A stretch of DNA of 7,581 bases from Candidatus Latescibacterota bacterium (GCA_030669445.1 DAOVDP010000051.1:1-7581); one strand, 5' to 3'. Shown: positions 1 through 6,702, numbered from the stretch's first letter. Made by a program: numbers and translations. The notes: generated by a model not told the origin, from the sequence alone.

Positions 1-123
1 TTGGTAGGTTATCGAAAATTGACCAACTGAATCGAAATGCAATAATGTCTCGCAACGTCTTTAAAATGGGCATGACAATAAGATAGCATACTGCTATGGA
101 TATGAGCACTTGAGCTTGAACAT

Positions 124-420
124 TCATTTGCACTCTCTCCTTCTGGCATGGTAGTGCAAATAATCTTTGATTGACCGCTGCTTTTTGTCAATATAATAAC
201 CTGTCCCATGGAAAAAGTCAATGGCAATTTCGTTCAGGGCTTGCAACATCTCAGTTTCTTCCTCTGGACTGGGATCCATGCTATGACGTCTCAAGACAGC
301 TAATGGTACGTGACATGTAGCACAATTTAGAACCGTCACAGTATCGCTTTTGTAGTAGAGCTTCGTTATAATCTTAAGCTCACAGAGCGGACAGTTTACC
401 AACGCAGTCCCTTCGCACAT
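124..420 (-). CDS. small Cys/His protein, diverged HIT-fold candidate
   Basis: I do not recognise a named gene. The 98-residue protein starts at the ATG at 420, 13 bases after the preceding stop; a longer TTG start at 483 would overlap that gene by 50 bases and adds a stretch without family character. Two CxxC pairs (C10-C13 and C33-C36) and H46, H89 and H91 suggest metal binding. The order of elements follows HIT proteins: CPLC at the N-terminus, a YYKSDTVTVL strand (22-31, compare the yedD-vaf strand of HIT), VPLAVLRRH (38-46, compare lvIPKrH), a central helix (52-70), and a C-terminal KDYLHYHARR (85-94, compare HxHxHxxPR), where the first histidine of the triad is Tyr87. HIT proteins hydrolyse or transfer nucleoside monophosphates, and GalT is a related sugar-nucleotide enzyme, which would fit glycosyltransferase neighbours. 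This match is by eye only. It could equally be an unrelated zinc-binding protein. The Shine-Dalgarno is weak. Confidence 0.65.
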   Translation of the reverse strand: MCEGTALVNCPLCELKIITKLYYKSDTVTVLNCATCHVPLAVLRRHSMDPSPEEETEMLQALNEIAIDFFHGTGYYIDKKQRSIKDYLHYHARRRECK

Positions 421-433
421 TTGTCGGGTTCTC

Positions 434-1504
434 TCACTTAGCTGTGAGTTCCTCTTTGAAAAGGTTTTCCCATTCACCCACAATTTCTTCCCAGGAATGA
501 TGGGCTGCGAATCTTTCTGCCCTTCGGTGATACATCTCCCAAAAGTTCATATCATACAGCAGCTTCTCAACCGCCCCCAAGAACCTGTCCTTGTAGCTAC
601 CGTCAATGCCGTTTGAGAAATCTATGAGGATCTGGTTAGACGCACTATCCAGTAAGCCTCCAATCTTTGAAGTAACCACGGGGAGTCCTGCCGCCTGCGA
701 TAGCAAGACAGCCAGTGAGAACGTTTCGTCGGGCTTGCAACAGGGATAGACATGTATCCAAGCTTGTGACAGACGCTCACATAAGAGAGGCAAGGGCACG
801 GCACCGACAAACTCAACATTGGGATGTCCGATCTTTTGGTTGCGCTGGAGGTCTGGAGGCCAAGGTTCCCTGTGCACCTCGGGCAGGTCGTCGATAATCT
901 TCTTGTCATCCCAATAAATGTTCCAGCCACTGCAGACAACGAGTTTGATTTCAGGGTCTATCTTTAGAAGATCAGGTAACCAGTTCAATAGAAACGACAA
1001 CCCACGGTTGGGCACGCTGTGATAAATCAAACGGTGTTGATGGTGAACGCCACTAAAATAAGATATATCAACACCGTAATGGATCACTGCGCAGTCCTCA
1101 GGTCTCAGACTTGAGCCTACCATGCCTTGCTTGTGGAACTCCGACAGGCAGACTACCTTATCAATCCCAATCAGTTCCGCGTAAGAAACGCCGGGCAAAT
1201 GTCGCCAGAGGATATTTACCGTGGCATATGGTAGAAAATCCCTCCAGACTTCATTGATGTGCACTGCCACCTCACTCTTGGATGGTCTGAAGCTGGTCTT
1301 AGGACAACAAAGAACGCCCGAATAGCATTCCGGCTCTTTCTGGGATGCGTCGGCGCCTACCACACAAACATTGTGCCCCTTGTCAGCCAGCGCTTTGGCG
1401 AGAAAGGTGATGGACGTCTGTGTGCCCCCCAGCGGTCTTTTAAAAACCGTGTCACCTCGAAATGGAGCCATGAGAACTTCGGGAACGAGAAAGACAATAT
1501 TCAC
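434..1504 (-). CDS. GT4-family GT-B glycosyltransferase
   Basis: The 356-residue protein opens MNIVFLVPEV and has PLGGTQTSITFLAKALADKG (24-43), the acceptor-side glycine loop and helix of GT4 enzymes. KVVCLSEFHKQGM (116-128) and VIHYGVDISYF (140-150) form the junction between the two domains. The C-domain runs through IKLVVCSGW (186-194), NVEFVGAVPLPLLCERLSQA (229-248) and PDETFSLAVLLSQAAGLPVV (258-277), the nucleotide-sugar binding block. In that block the EX7E motif keeps E260 but the second glutamate position is L268. GLPVVTSKIGGLLD (273-286) is the usual following strand. Family members are retaining glycosyltransferases that act in the cytoplasm or at its membrane face. The start is GTG at 1504 with a GGGAG site. 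It is followed after 13 bases by the small Cys/His protein. Donor and acceptor cannot be told from the sequence. Confidence 0.87.
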   Translation of the reverse strand: MNIVFLVPEVLMAPFRGDTVFKRPLGGTQTSITFLAKALADKGHNVCVVGADASQKEPECYSGVLCCPKTSFRPSKSEVAVHINEVWRDFLPYATVNILWRHLPGVSYAELIGIDKVVCLSEFHKQGMVGSSLRPEDCAVIHYGVDISYFSGVHHQHRLIYHSVPNRGLSFLLNWLPDLLKIDPEIKLVVCSGWNIYWDDKKIIDDLPEVHREPWPPDLQRNQKIGHPNVEFVGAVPLPLLCERLSQAWIHVYPCCKPDETFSLAVLLSQAAGLPVVTSKIGGLLDSASNQILIDFSNGIDGSYKDRFLGAVEKLLYDMNFWEMYHRRAERFAAHHSWEEIVGEWENLFKEELTAK

Positions 1505-2193
1505 CTTTTTTTCTCCCAGACCTCCAATCGCCCCTCTGTGCCAAGCAGGCCGAACCTGCTGAAGTCGAGTTGCAGTCCCTCATGCATGTGCATTGGATAG
1601 AGGTCGCTGCGTTCGAAGCTCGTTTGCAAGAACAACACCCCTCCTATGGCCAGCCAAGAGCATAGAACTCCCAGTGTTTTTACGGGGTCAAAAACATGCT
1701 CAAGAACTTCAGTGCAGATCACGGCATCAAAAAAACCCTCCCTAAGGGGAGGCATGGCATCAGTGCAGGCTATTATCGGGATGGATAAGTGTCTTGTCTT
1801 GAAGCGCCACTCGGCGTATTCAAGGACTTTGCTCTGGAGGTCAACATACCAGATGTTCTCCACAATATCTGCCAATTTGATGCAGTGCTCGCCCACTCCG
1901 CCACCATAGTCAACTAACCAAGAAATACCTCTACACTTACAAATAGTCCTTATGGCCTCATAGCGCGACAGGGGCGTCATCACAGAATGGGCATAGGAAA
2001 GGTCATAAAGATAACTGTGGCAGGTCTTGTAGAACTGGATGACCTCCTCCTCGGTCTGTGGGTCGGCCTCTTTCCACTCCTGGGCCAAAAGGTCCCTGCC
2101 TTGAAGTATCCTCTGTAGGACCTTCTGAATATTTTCCCCCAAATACTCAGCAAGCTCCTCAGCCTTCTCCTGCAGTCTTTCTTTAGCTACCAC
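1501..2193 (-). CDS. class I SAM-dependent methyltransferase with helical N-terminal extension
   Basis: The 230-residue protein has a Glu/Lys-rich helical N-terminus (about residues 3-45) followed by a second helical region with Tyr residues (52-75), ahead of the catalytic domain. Motif I is WLVDYGGGVGEHCIKLAD (92-109), a good SAM-binding loop; motif II is IWYVDLQ (114-120), with D118 placed to hold the ribose; ACTDAMPPLREGFFDAVICT (142-161) covers motifs III and IV; EVLEHVFDP (162-170) and LAIGGVLFLQTSF (181-193) close the core. This is a Methyltransf_11/23-type domain. The C-terminal tail after the core is short, and it contains an HMH element (202-204). The start is GTG at 2193, overlapping the preceding gene by 11 bases, with only a distant GGAGAG about 14 bases upstream. 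Its TGA overlaps the GTG of the next gene as GTGA, implying coupling. A role in O- or N-methylating a sugar in the pathway is inferred from neighbours only. Confidence 0.83.
   Translation of the reverse strand: MVAKERLQEKAEELAEYLGENIQKVLQRILQGRDLLAQEWKEADPQTEEEVIQFYKTCHSYLYDLSYAHSVMTPLSRYEAIRTICKCRGISWLVDYGGGVGEHCIKLADIVENIWYVDLQSKVLEYAEWRFKTRHLSIPIIACTDAMPPLREGFFDAVICTEVLEHVFDPVKTLGVLCSWLAIGGVLFLQTSFERSDLYPMHMHEGLQLDFSRFGLLGTEGRLEVWEKKR
1513..1517 (-). promoter_or_regulatory. Shine-Dalgarno site GGGAG for the GT4 gene (GTG start)
   Basis: The minus strand reads GGGAG, eight bases of mostly A, then GTG at 1504-1502. This supports the non-ATG start and the four-base GTGA overlap with the preceding stop codon. 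Confidence 0.7.
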
Positions 2194-3037
2194 AATTGTA
2201 TTCCACTCTCTCCAGAACCTTAATCTGTCCGATGTCCCTGCCCTGGTTGACCAAGACTTGCTCCGTTCTTTCTCTCTCGGGAAGGACGCTGTGTGCCTGC
2301 TCTACTTTCTTCTCAGAGAAAAACCATGTTTCAAGGTGCTTTTGGTGGAGAACTTTTACAGGGGAAGCTTTTAATTGAATTCCCGATCTTTGCATACGTG
2401 CCACAAAATCCCGTCCGTAGGTCAAGGCCACAGGAAAAGTTTCATCCCAGCCACCTATGCTCAACCCCGCTTCTCGCGAGAAGGCTTGTATTGGCGATTC
2501 TGTAGTCGGGAAACTGACTACTCCATATTCCTCCAACTTGCCTGACGCCACAGCTTCCTTCCCTATGGCAATATAGTCTTGAGCGGGGAGCCCGTTATGC
2601 AACTTGAACGTTTCCCTGACAACGTAAAGCTCCGTATAGAGGAAAACATCTTCTGCTAGTTTATCTAGTAGCGTTTTTAGACCAAGGGAGTCCAAATATA
2701 ACGTATCGCATAGATGCAATATAAAAAATTCCCCACTGGCTTTTAGGAGATAATTTAGATAGGCACTTTGGTCTTGCCACCCCGTTGAGGAGGCTCTTTC
2801 ATAAATAACTGGGACTTCAACAGACTTCGCAAACTGCCGAACAATGTCTTCGCTTCTGAGGTTGCCAATATCCTCGGAATAATCAACTGGCCATAGCTCT
2901 TTTCGGTTTTCAGTCCCAGTATCCAAGATATGAACTTCAATATCACCGGCGACATTGTGCAGATTCTCGCGCAATGTCGCCAAGGTTCGGCAAAGCTGAA
3001 TCGGCCTGTTGAATGTCGGTATGCCTACGGTAATCAT
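2183..3037 (-). CDS. GT2-family (GT-A fold) glycosyltransferase with atypical DXD site
   Basis: The 284-residue protein begins ITVGIPTFNRP (2-12), the hallmark first strand of GT2 enzymes. EVHILDTGTENRK (34-46) is the position of the usual vDDgS nucleotide-binding turn. GEFFILHLCDTLYLDS (102-117) occupies the place of the metal-binding DXD strand, but it reads LCDTL, so only D111 is kept, with D116 further on. LSIGGWDETFPVALTYGRDF (192-211) matches the acceptor-side region where family members have GGfDE and an ED-like pair; the following helix ARMQRSGI is also typical. Members add a sugar from a nucleotide donor in the cytoplasm. No membrane segment is present. The start ATG at 3037 overlaps the preceding stop as ATGA. 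The 3' end overlaps the following gene by 11 bases. Fold assignment is good; catalytic competence is less sure because of the missing acidic residues. Confidence 0.82.
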   Translation of the reverse strand: MITVGIPTFNRPIQLCRTLATLRENLHNVAGDIEVHILDTGTENRKELWPVDYSEDIGNLRSEDIVRQFAKSVEVPVIYERASSTGWQDQSAYLNYLLKASGEFFILHLCDTLYLDSLGLKTLLDKLAEDVFLYTELYVVRETFKLHNGLPAQDYIAIGKEAVASGKLEEYGVVSFPTTESPIQAFSREAGLSIGGWDETFPVALTYGRDFVARMQRSGIQLKASPVKVLHQKHLETWFFSEKKVEQAHSVLPERERTEQVLVNQGRDIGQIKVLERVEYNCGS

Positions 3038-4164
3038 CCGCCGTCCCTTAAAGACTGCATAATCGTCTCATTCTGGAATGCAGTCTCCCCGTCAGAACAC
3101 CATTCTTCCTCCGAGGATTGGTCACAATTATACTTTTCTGGATATTTCCATACATCACACCCTGGAACTGGGACAAATCTATAAACCCTAACAGTATCAG
3201 GCTGAGCCCACCTCAAAAAATTTAGCGTCCTTTCCCAATCATCCTCAGTCTCACCTGGGAATCCCCGTATGATATATGTTCTAAGCTGCATTCCGGCTTC
3301 CTTTACGTGTTCAATTCCCCTATATATGTCCTCTAACTTAATCTTTTTATTCATCGCATCGAGAATTCTTTGAGACCCACTCTCGATCCCCAATGCGACT
3401 TCTGTGCAACCATAGTCTTTAAGCATTTGCATATATTGCAAACTAATGGTCATATCTGCCCTTGTTTCACACCACCAAGAAATCTGACTTTTTGAGAAGA
3501 CTCGAGCTATCTTTTTTAATCGGTTAGGTTGGAGAGTGGCTATCTCATCAATTAGAGCAACACGCTTACCTGCTAAGTTTTTTGCTAGTGCCCGTACATA
3601 GGATAGGGGGAAATATCTAACTTTCCCTTTCCACATTGCCCGCTGAGCGCAAAACGCACAATTGAAGGGGCAACCTCTCCAAGTCTGGACGACTATCTGG
3701 TCATAGCCTTCCAACATCTCATAGGCGGGAACGGGAAAATCACTAAGATCAGCAAGTTCAGCTTTCCAATACTTGGCTTTCGCCCTTTTTCCAGCTTTGA
3801 ACAGATTAGTTAAGGCAATCTCCCCCTCGCCCTGGACTATAAAATCAAACAGACCAGCAGTAACTGAGGAAGCTACGGTGCAATCTATACCACCCCCCAC
3901 AATCTTTGAACTGGGGGCATGCTGTCTTAAGTAGTTGACGATCTTCTTTACCTCTTCTCGTTGGCTGGAAGTGAAACCAATTCCATAGAACTCAGCTTCC
4001 TCAATGCCATCTATATGAAGGGACTCAACCAAGTCTTTTATTGCAACTGAATAGCCTTCTTTCTGCAAATAAGAGGCAAGAGACGCCAATCCAATAGGCA
4101 TATTCTGCTTAGGGTTGACCAGAGGACTGCTGGGAGGATTTATTAAAACGATTTTTGGGCACAT
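3034..4164 (-). CDS. compact radical SAM protein with B12-binding-like N-terminus
   Basis: This 376-residue protein opens with KIVLINPPSSPL (4-15) and MPIGLASLASYLQKEGYSV (22-40), the first strand and helix typical of the cobalamin-binding domain joined to radical SAM enzymes (BchE-like class). KIVGGGIDCT (87-96) and FIVQGEGEIAL (108-118) complete that domain. The DxHxxG histidine of base-off B12 enzymes is not seen, as is usual in this class. WRGCPFNCAFCAQ (162-174) supplies C165, C169 and C172 for the [4Fe-4S] cluster. Further radical SAM landmarks are EVALGIESGSQRILDAMNK (255-273) and YIIRGFPGETEDDW (297-310). Known relatives carry out methyl transfer to unreactive carbon or phosphorus, ring rearrangements, or methylthiolation. 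The protein is somewhat short for the class, because the C-terminal region after the barrel is only about 50 residues. Its ATG shares one base with the preceding stop (TGATG), and its own stop overlaps the next start (ATGA), so it is probably translated by coupling. Substrate unknown; carbon methylation of a sugar is one possibility. Confidence 0.87.
   Translation of the reverse strand: MCPKIVLINPPSSPLVNPKQNMPIGLASLASYLQKEGYSVAIKDLVESLHIDGIEEAEFYGIGFTSSQREEVKKIVNYLRQHAPSSKIVGGGIDCTVASSVTAGLFDFIVQGEGEIALTNLFKAGKRAKAKYWKAELADLSDFPVPAYEMLEGYDQIVVQTWRGCPFNCAFCAQRAMWKGKVRYFPLSYVRALAKNLAGKRVALIDEIATLQPNRLKKIARVFSKSQISWWCETRADMTISLQYMQMLKDYGCTEVALGIESGSQRILDAMNKKIKLEDIYRGIEHVKEAGMQLRTYIIRGFPGETEDDWERTLNFLRWAQPDTVRVYRFVPVPGCDVWKYPEKYNCDQSSEEEWCSDGETAFQNETIMQSLRDGG
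3044..3049 (-). promoter_or_regulatory. weak Shine-Dalgarno AAGGGA for the GT2 gene
   Basis: The minus strand reads AAGGGA, six bases, then ATG at 3037-3035. It lies inside the end of the radical SAM gene and supports the start that overlaps that gene's TGA by four bases. Confidence 0.5.
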
Positions 4165-4751
4165 CAGGAAATGGATCTTTGGGCTTCAATCAAAAAAGCC
4201 GTCCTTGAAAATAGTTTTAGTAAAGATCTTAGTCCAATATAAGGGTAAAAGACCCTTACTTGCTCCATACGACTAATCTTCAGTTCAGCAACATCAAAGA
4301 GGCGTTTAAGTTGTCCAAGGGTGAATTCTTGGAAATGGTGACAGCCAAAAGGTCCCAAATTATCCACCAGTCGTCTCCTTGGTGTGCTCAGATATAAAAT
4401 GCCCCCCTTTTTCAAACCCCGCATTGTATTTACTAAGCACGACAATGGATTCATCAGGTGCTCCAGAACATGAAAGCAAAGTATAAAATCATACCGTTCG
4501 CTTCTTACTGAAAAATTCCAGTTTAAATCAGCAAAGCCAGTATCTTCAATATGAACTCCAAAACTCTTCTCAAAGGCAATTGTTGTGGGAGTTCTCTGGC
4601 CTACATCCAAGACTTTGCCGTATAAGCCCCTACCCAGCCCCATAAATACCAGTTCCTCATGAAGATATGTCCGCCCTGCGAGCGTCTTGTTATAGGCTTC
4701 CATTTCTTCAAACGATACACACCCGAAGTAATTAGGATTAACCATTTTCAT
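4164..4751 (-). CDS. class I SAM-dependent methyltransferase with atypical SAM loop
   Basis: The protein is 195 residues from the ATG at 4751, which overlaps the preceding TGA as ATGA like other junctions here. A TTG at 4787 would add 12 residues and overlap the upstream gene by 40 bases, and is less likely; an ATG at 4745 is also possible. The core has KVLDVGQRTPTTIAFEKSFG (46-65), where motif I would be, then TGFADLNW (71-78, acidic segment of motif II), then YDFILCFHVLEHLMNPLSCL (87-106), the motif IV and following helix typical of Methyltransf_11/23 proteins, then LKKGGILYLSTPRRR (113-127). A late HHFQEFT (138-144) matches the substrate-side segment seen in sugar or small-molecule methyltransferases. 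Unusually the glycine-rich loop GxGxG is replaced by GQRTPTT. It could methylate a sugar hydroxyl on the glycan made by its neighbours; this is an inference. Base composition is AT-rich compared with the gene before it. No clear Shine-Dalgarno is seen, which suggests translational coupling. Confidence 0.78.
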   Translation of the reverse strand: MKMVNPNYFGCVSFEEMEAYNKTLAGRTYLHEELVFMGLGRGLYGKVLDVGQRTPTTIAFEKSFGVHIEDTGFADLNWNFSVRSERYDFILCFHVLEHLMNPLSCLVNTMRGLKKGGILYLSTPRRRLVDNLGPFGCHHFQEFTLGQLKRLFDVAELKISRMEQVRVFYPYIGLRSLLKLFSRTAFLIEAQRSIS

Positions 4752-5803
4752 GGGAAATACACTTGCCTGTTCCGCTGGTCCATGCAATACTCAAGCACAT
4801 CATTTTTCCCCTCCATCCAACATGGAGGGCATTCTCTGGAGGGGTCCAGACCTTTTAAAAATCTTACTCGGTCATCCAACCATAAGTTCTTAAAGCTCCT
4901 GGTGCTCAAATCGCCGACCCTGAACCGCTTCATATACTTTGTGGCGCAACAGACATATAATCCATAGTCTGCGGTTACGACACCGACGAAATTTGAATAC
5001 AAGCACCTGGGGTATTTGTGTTCGCCCTTTGTGTATTCATACCTTAAGGGGAACATGTCAATAATATTTATATTGGGGTAATCTTCTTTCAATAACTGCA
5101 AGCCTTTTTCCGCGACTGCTTTTTCACTGTCGCTGATATAGAAACCGTAGTCTTTGGTGATGGCCGTGGAAAATCGAATTGTCCTGATTCCGACCTCCTG
5201 CATCACTTTTCCAAAGCTCCTTATATCAGTGCAATTTTCTGGAACGATCATATAGCTGCAGCTAATGTCCGGGTCTTTCAGCTGGGCTATGCTTTCAAGA
5301 TTTTGTAATACTGTAAAATACCAGTGTTCACCAACGCCATGTACTTTTGCGTAGACTTTAGGGCTTCCAGCGTCGAAAGAGGTCCTGACCCAAACCGTTC
5401 TCTCCAAGAGTTCAGTCGGAACCTTGTGAAGCAGACTGCCGTTCGTTATGATCCCAACCCGAAGGCCCAGGTCTAGGGCTTTCTCCAAGACCTTGTTAAA
5501 ATGGCTGTGGAACAGCGGCTCGCCGCCACCAACCAGTTCCACTGCCTTTACGCCCTGAACTTTCAGTTCGTCCAGCAAGTTCAGGAGCCAAGGGGTGTCC
5601 AAGTCCTGCTTTGGGCAAAGGCCGTCGGTCTCATAGCGGACTCCGGCCCTGAAATAGCAGTATGGGCAATTGTAGTTGCACCTCCCCGTCAAATCAATGT
5701 GGACATTAACCGGACCCGACAGGACCCCGGTTTTTCTCAGTTCCTGGAGTTTCTCTGTATGATGGCAGAGCTTCAGTGGTGTGTAGAATTTTTCAACTTG
5801 CAT
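4748..5803 (-). CDS. radical SAM protein with SPASM/twitch-like C-terminal cysteine cluster
   Basis: This 351-residue protein has the radical SAM signature CNYNCPYC, with C42, C46 and C49 positioned to bind the [4Fe-4S] cluster that cleaves S-adenosylmethionine. The fold is supported by VELVGGGEPLFH (88-99, the GGE motif), LRVGIITNGSLL (114-125) and VRTSFDAGSP (139-148). The C-terminal part carries C267, C285, C286, C325, C328 and C340, with CPPCWMEGKND after a GDLSTRSFKNLWLDD segment; this is the arrangement of SPASM or twitch domains that hold an auxiliary Fe-S cluster. Family members modify peptides, proteins or sugars oxidatively or by carbon-centred chemistry; the substrate here cannot be read from sequence. 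The ATG at 5803 has a strong Shine-Dalgarno. Its TGA overlaps the next gene's ATG (ATGA). No precursor peptide is visible next to it, so a sugar or a protein encoded elsewhere is as plausible a substrate as a ribosomal peptide. Confidence 0.88.
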   Translation of the reverse strand: MQVEKFYTPLKLCHHTEKLQELRKTGVLSGPVNVHIDLTGRCNYNCPYCYFRAGVRYETDGLCPKQDLDTPWLLNLLDELKVQGVKAVELVGGGEPLFHSHFNKVLEKALDLGLRVGIITNGSLLHKVPTELLERTVWVRTSFDAGSPKVYAKVHGVGEHWYFTVLQNLESIAQLKDPDISCSYMIVPENCTDIRSFGKVMQEVGIRTIRFSTAITKDYGFYISDSEKAVAEKGLQLLKEDYPNINIIDMFPLRYEYTKGEHKYPRCLYSNFVGVVTADYGLYVCCATKYMKRFRVGDLSTRSFKNLWLDDRVRFLKGLDPSRECPPCWMEGKNDVLEYCMDQRNRQVYFP

Positions 5804-6696
5804 AACTCCTCCATTACTGTCCTCAGGCGATGAACAACAAAATGATCCTTGATCGTTCTATGGTAGGCTTTTTGGGCTATGAGACTTCTCTCCTGGTCGT
5901 TCTCAAGGTAATATTTTATTTTGGAAATGGCGTCTTCCGGGGTACTGTTGTATGTGGCCACCTCTTCGGAACTGTAAAGTAGCGGCAAATCCTTCCTCTG
6001 CTTCATGAGCTGGAAGCCCCCAGATGCTGGAACCTCGAACGTCCTTGTCGGACAGGCTGCCAGTTTGCCCTCCGGCATGACAAGGTCTTGGTGCTGGCCA
6101 GGGTCGATCATCACCCTGCTGGAGTTATAATATTTGTTCTGCTCCGTGAAGGGAACCTTTATTGAGTGGTCAAAGTGACAGCTAAAATGAGACTTCAACG
6201 CCCCCAACATCTCCAGCTTGTGGCCAAAAGGATAGCCGATATAGACTAGGTCAAATTCATAACCACGCACGGGAGCCATCTTGAAGAATCTGGTGTGGTC
6301 GGCGGCGCTTGGCAGCCAGATGGCGTTGGCCCCCCTGTCTCTGTGCATCTGGACATGTCGCCCTGAAGAGGTGCAATAGAGGGCAACCTGGCTTGAAAAC
6401 CCGCTGGTGACATGAAAATCCTCCTCCTCTGTCTTCTCCCACAAAACCACTGGTATCCCGCATTCATTCAGGGCTATGAACGCTTCCATCTCCCCTATTG
6501 TGCGCTGTGCCATGCGATGGAAGACGAAATCGGGCCCAAACTCCTTGGCGACTAACTCAAGGTCTCCCAAATGGCTTTCGTCCAGAAATCTTGTCTCCAG
6601 GCCCAACGCCTCGAACCCTCGGACACATGCCTCACTGCAGAAATATCCAGCGCCCTGTCCGAACTCTTGGCCCGACGCAACAACCAATACCTTCAT
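5773..6696 (-). CDS. CgeB-like GT-B glycosyltransferase (second copy)
   Basis: This 307-residue protein starts MKVLVVASGQ, a typical first Rossmann strand of a GT-B enzyme. The N-terminal half contains FGPDFVFHR (53-61) and IPVVLWEKTEEED (81-93), matching the 'body of knowledge' strand order of the CgeB/DUF3880-like N-domain. The C-terminal half has a FDLVYIGYPFGHK strand (148-160) and RTFEVPASGGFQLM (218-231), the donor-binding segment equivalent to R-x-FE-x-xAsGgf. It ends with YYLENDQERSLIAQKAYHR (262-280), the usual closing helices. Known relatives are cytoplasmic nucleotide-sugar glycosyltransferases. The start at 6696 is chosen for its Shine-Dalgarno site; an ATG at 6726 is in frame but less likely. 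Its last 31 bases overlap the next gene, whose ribosome binding site lies inside this one. It is diverged from the preceding CgeB-like gene, so it is not a recent duplicate. Sampled lines in the middle of the gene are about 60% GC, well above the preceding gene. Confidence 0.83.
   Translation of the reverse strand: MKVLVVASGQEFGQGAGYFCSEACVRGFEALGLETRFLDESHLGDLELVAKEFGPDFVFHRMAQRTIGEMEAFIALNECGIPVVLWEKTEEEDFHVTSGFSSQVALYCTSSGRHVQMHRDRGANAIWLPSAADHTRFFKMAPVRGYEFDLVYIGYPFGHKLEMLGALKSHFSCHFDHSIKVPFTEQNKYYNSSRVMIDPGQHQDLVMPEGKLAACPTRTFEVPASGGFQLMKQRKDLPLLYSSEEVATYNSTPEDAISKIKYYLENDQERSLIAQKAYHRTIKDHFVVHRLRTVMEELCKLKNSTHH
5806..5812 (-). promoter_or_regulatory. Shine-Dalgarno site GGAGGAG for the radical SAM/SPASM-like gene
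   Basis: The minus strand reads GGAGGAG, TT, then ATG at 5803-5801. The site is the strongest in the window but sits close to the start (four bases from the GGAGG core). It lies inside the 3' end of the preceding glycosyltransferase gene, so it fixes a start that overlaps that gene by 31 bases. Confidence 0.8.
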
Positions 6697-6702
6697 TGAA
6701 AA

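Noticed and set aside
83..97. Inverted repeat ATAGCA-TAC-TGCTAT as a possible operon terminator
   Set aside because: The stem has only six mostly A/T pairs and no T-run follows on the minus strand, so it is too weak to call a terminator.
1..123. Downstream gene starting with the ATG at 123, immediately after the stop of the HIT-like gene
   Set aside because: The frame closes with TAG after nine codons, so no gene can be supported; no other frame here has a plausible start with a Shine-Dalgarno.
9..227. Minus-strand open frame of 72 codons overlapping the end of the HIT-like gene
   Set aside because: It overlaps the Cys/His gene in another frame for about half its length, has no ribosome binding site, and shows no domain character.
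421..483. N-terminal extension of the Cys/His protein from the TTG at 483
   Set aside because: It would overlap the glycosyltransferase gene by 50 bases, has no good ribosome binding site, and adds residues with no family-like pattern; the ATG at 420 is preferred.
4748..5803. Reading the radical SAM gene as part of a ribosomal peptide (RiPP) cluster
   Set aside because: No short precursor frame with a ribosome binding site is visible, and all neighbouring space is filled by glycosyltransferase and methyltransferase genes; kept only as a possibility.
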